Assembly (NCBI RefSeq): GCF_030269925.1
Contig: NC_085118.1
Coordinates: forward strand, 14,090,001-14,154,000
From: Bombyx mori
Lineage: Eukaryota; Arthropoda; Insecta; Lepidoptera; Bombycidae
Direction: 5' to 3'
DNA length: 64,000 bases
The stretch's first letter is position 1; each line of letters starts with the position of its first letter. The notes under the pieces are model-generated. The model saw nothing but the letters and a program-made list of their open reading frames with translations. It was not told the origin of the DNA and did no database searches. The position numbers were made by a program, and so were the translations under genes. Positions 50,301 through 53,300 of the stretch are shown here, piece by piece.

Positions 50301-53300
50301 TCGCCTCGCCTCTTGTGTCGCTCTTCACGGCTGCTGTAGAAAACAAAGGGTTTATTGACCAGTCTGGTATATTGGATTTAATATTGATTGGAAACACATC
50401 AATCATTTTATTGACATCTGGATCAATGTGCCCTATGAACACCTGAGTGTGAAATTAGTCGTTGTGTTAGACTTTTAGATAAAAGGAAGATTGAAATGGT
50501 TAAAATAATGCATTTAGATTACAAATCTAGTAAACTTACGTAATAAAAATAAATGAAAATGCGTCATTTTAGCCCAAATGATTAGTTGTTATTTGGTCCA
50601 TTTGAGTGTTGTCTTCTAGCGACGTTGACACCGATCGAGGCGTTCGAGAAATTGTTCTTCGCCCTTTTCGGCCAGATCACGTTGTCGGACCTCAACTACA
50701 TATCGAACTTGCGGCCCAGTTGGACCTCCAACCTGTTCAAGTTCGTGTTCGGTGCCTACTTGCTGATGTCGGTCGTCGTCCTTATAACGCTCCTCATTGC
50801 GATGATGTCGGACACTTATCAACGCATACAGGTAACTAAGTGTCCCTAGAACTCATATTTTGTTCACAGTCACAATGAATCCGCTGTTTTCGTTCGAGCT
50901 ACTCTTCTTTGCGGTTTTCGGGCAGACAACTACAGAACAAACAAAGGTTCATAGTAAGGATAGTAACATCCAGCCCGCTTGGACGAATTACTTATTCAAG
51001 ATAGTCTTTGGGATCTATATGCTGGTGTCAGTAGTGGTTCTCATCAACCTACTGATCGCTATGATGTCAGACACCTACCAGCGGATACAGGTAACGCGAC
51101 GTATTTTGACCAGAGCGTGTTCTTCTCAAACTTTTTCATTAGTGAATTTGTTTGGGCTTATAATTAATGGCTAAGCCAAATAGATGGCTGACTGATGTCG
51201 TATTTTTAAAAATCAAAATATTTAGTAAGAAAATCGTAAATACTAAAGCAGCTGACAAAGTTCAAAGCTATGAAGGATATCTCTTTTGCACATTGAAGAC
51301 AATGTGCAAAATATTTGTAGTGAGCTCTCTACCTAGGATGAAAAGCAAATGCTTACAATTTAGCGGTAGGTGCAATTTTTAAACTGAATACGTATTTAGG
51401 AAGTATTTCATGTAGGAATAAAAGAAATTGAACGTAACCACGGTGTACTATACATATTTCTACTGCGAAGTAGACACATTGCTTGGCTCCAAAGGGGGGA
51501 TTTGCTAGTTATTTCACGGGTTTCCCAATACAATTGAGACTTTAACTAAAAAAATTGCTATGATGGGTGGACAAGCTTACCACCTGGCCAACTGATCCAC
51601 CTGGTGTTAAGTGGTCACTGGAGCCCATAGACATCAACAACGTAAATGCCACCACCCATCTTGAGACATGAATTCTAAGTCTCAGTTTTCAGTACAAGGA
51701 CTGGCCCAACCCTTCAAACCGATACGCATTACTGCTTCATGGTAGAAATAGGGCTCACAAGAAAACCTGCCACCAGTTATGTTAGCCCACTGAGTTTCTG
51801 GCCAGATCTTCTCAGTGACTCGCATTTCCGATCCGGTGATAGATTCTGCGAAGCACGGCTCTAACTAGGGTTCGTGTTAGCAACGTCATCAGCCCCGTGA
51901 GCTCACCTACTAATTTGGCGAATCTAGAATAACCCCTCGAGGTTGCTAGCATAGATAGAGAAAAAAACATCAGTTGGGATGTATGTAGGCTTCGGTAATC
52001 GCTTTGTCTTAGTCGTATGATCTTCATTAGTGCAATAAAAATAATCGAGGCTACGAAACTTATTGAGACAATAACTACATTGCAGCTATTAAACTAAAAT
52101 AGGTTATCGCTAATAATTAATTCAAGTTTGCACACAAAACATCGGTATCACTAAGTGTTTGGTACATTTAGAAAAGTGTATACATATATATGCAAATTTT
52201 ATTTTAATACAAGAACGAACAGAATTTCAGAAATTTGTTATGCAACGATCCGCTTATATTCGATACTAATGGCATTGTTATTAACCTGCTTCGAAGTAAA
52301 ACACACACTTTTTACATGTTTCAATGAATATTCACTCGTTTAAAACAATAATGCGTTTAATTTTGCCGTATACGGGTAAGCTGTTACCGAAGATACAGGT
52401 TAAAACATGTCATGATCAGCCCGCTGAGTTTCTCGCTGGATGCTCTCAGTGGGTCGCGTTTCTGACCCGGTGGTAGATTCTGCGAAGCACTGCTCTTGCT
52501 AGGGCCAGTGCTAGCAGCACCTCCGGTTTGAGCCCCGAGAGCTCACCTACACGCCAGGGTAACCCTGATATAGCCTTTCAAGGCTATCAGCATAGGTAGG
52601 AAAAAAAAGAAGTGATGATCTCTTTGCTGCTCTCAAGGACGAATAAGCTTACGGCCTATCATCCGAAGTGGTAACTTAAGACTGTATTCAAACTGAACTG
52701 CCATTAAACAATGCCAGTGTACAACCAGGTATTCACAAATCGATCGAAGAGGGTCATGTCATAGAGAAATCTCTAGTTCATTTTAATTACTTTTTACTGG
52801 CGGTAGGACCTCTTGTGAGTCCGCGCGGGTAGGTACCACCACCCTGCCTATTTCTGCCGTGTAATGCGTTTCGGTTTGAAGGGTGGGGCAGCCGTTGTAA
52901 CTATACTGAAATCTTAGAACTTATATCTCAAGGTGGGTGGCGCATTTACGTTGTGGATGTCTATGGGCTCCAGTAACCAATTAACACCAGGTGACTCGTC
53001 CACCCATTAAAGCAATTTTTTTTTTTTTTACTAAATATCATTATTTTATGTCCATATTCATATATTCCGACAGTATTACATATCTCAAAACCTAATGAGA
53101 AATATATGAGCATGGTGTTAATTTATGTAAACAATTTCAGGCGCAATCCGACATCGAATGGAAGTATGGCTTGTCAAAGTTGATAAGAAATATGCACAGA
53201 ACGAATACGGCTCCGTCGCCCCTCAACTTGGTCACGACGTGGCTTATGTGGTTGATTGCCAGATGTCGAGTAAGTGTCTAAAGTTACAAAATGTTACGGT

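Noticed and set aside
49956..50446. Further alternative exons between the cassette and pore exon a
   Set aside because: Open frames exist, but the translations do not resemble NompC and no splice pair with phase 1 at both ends was found.
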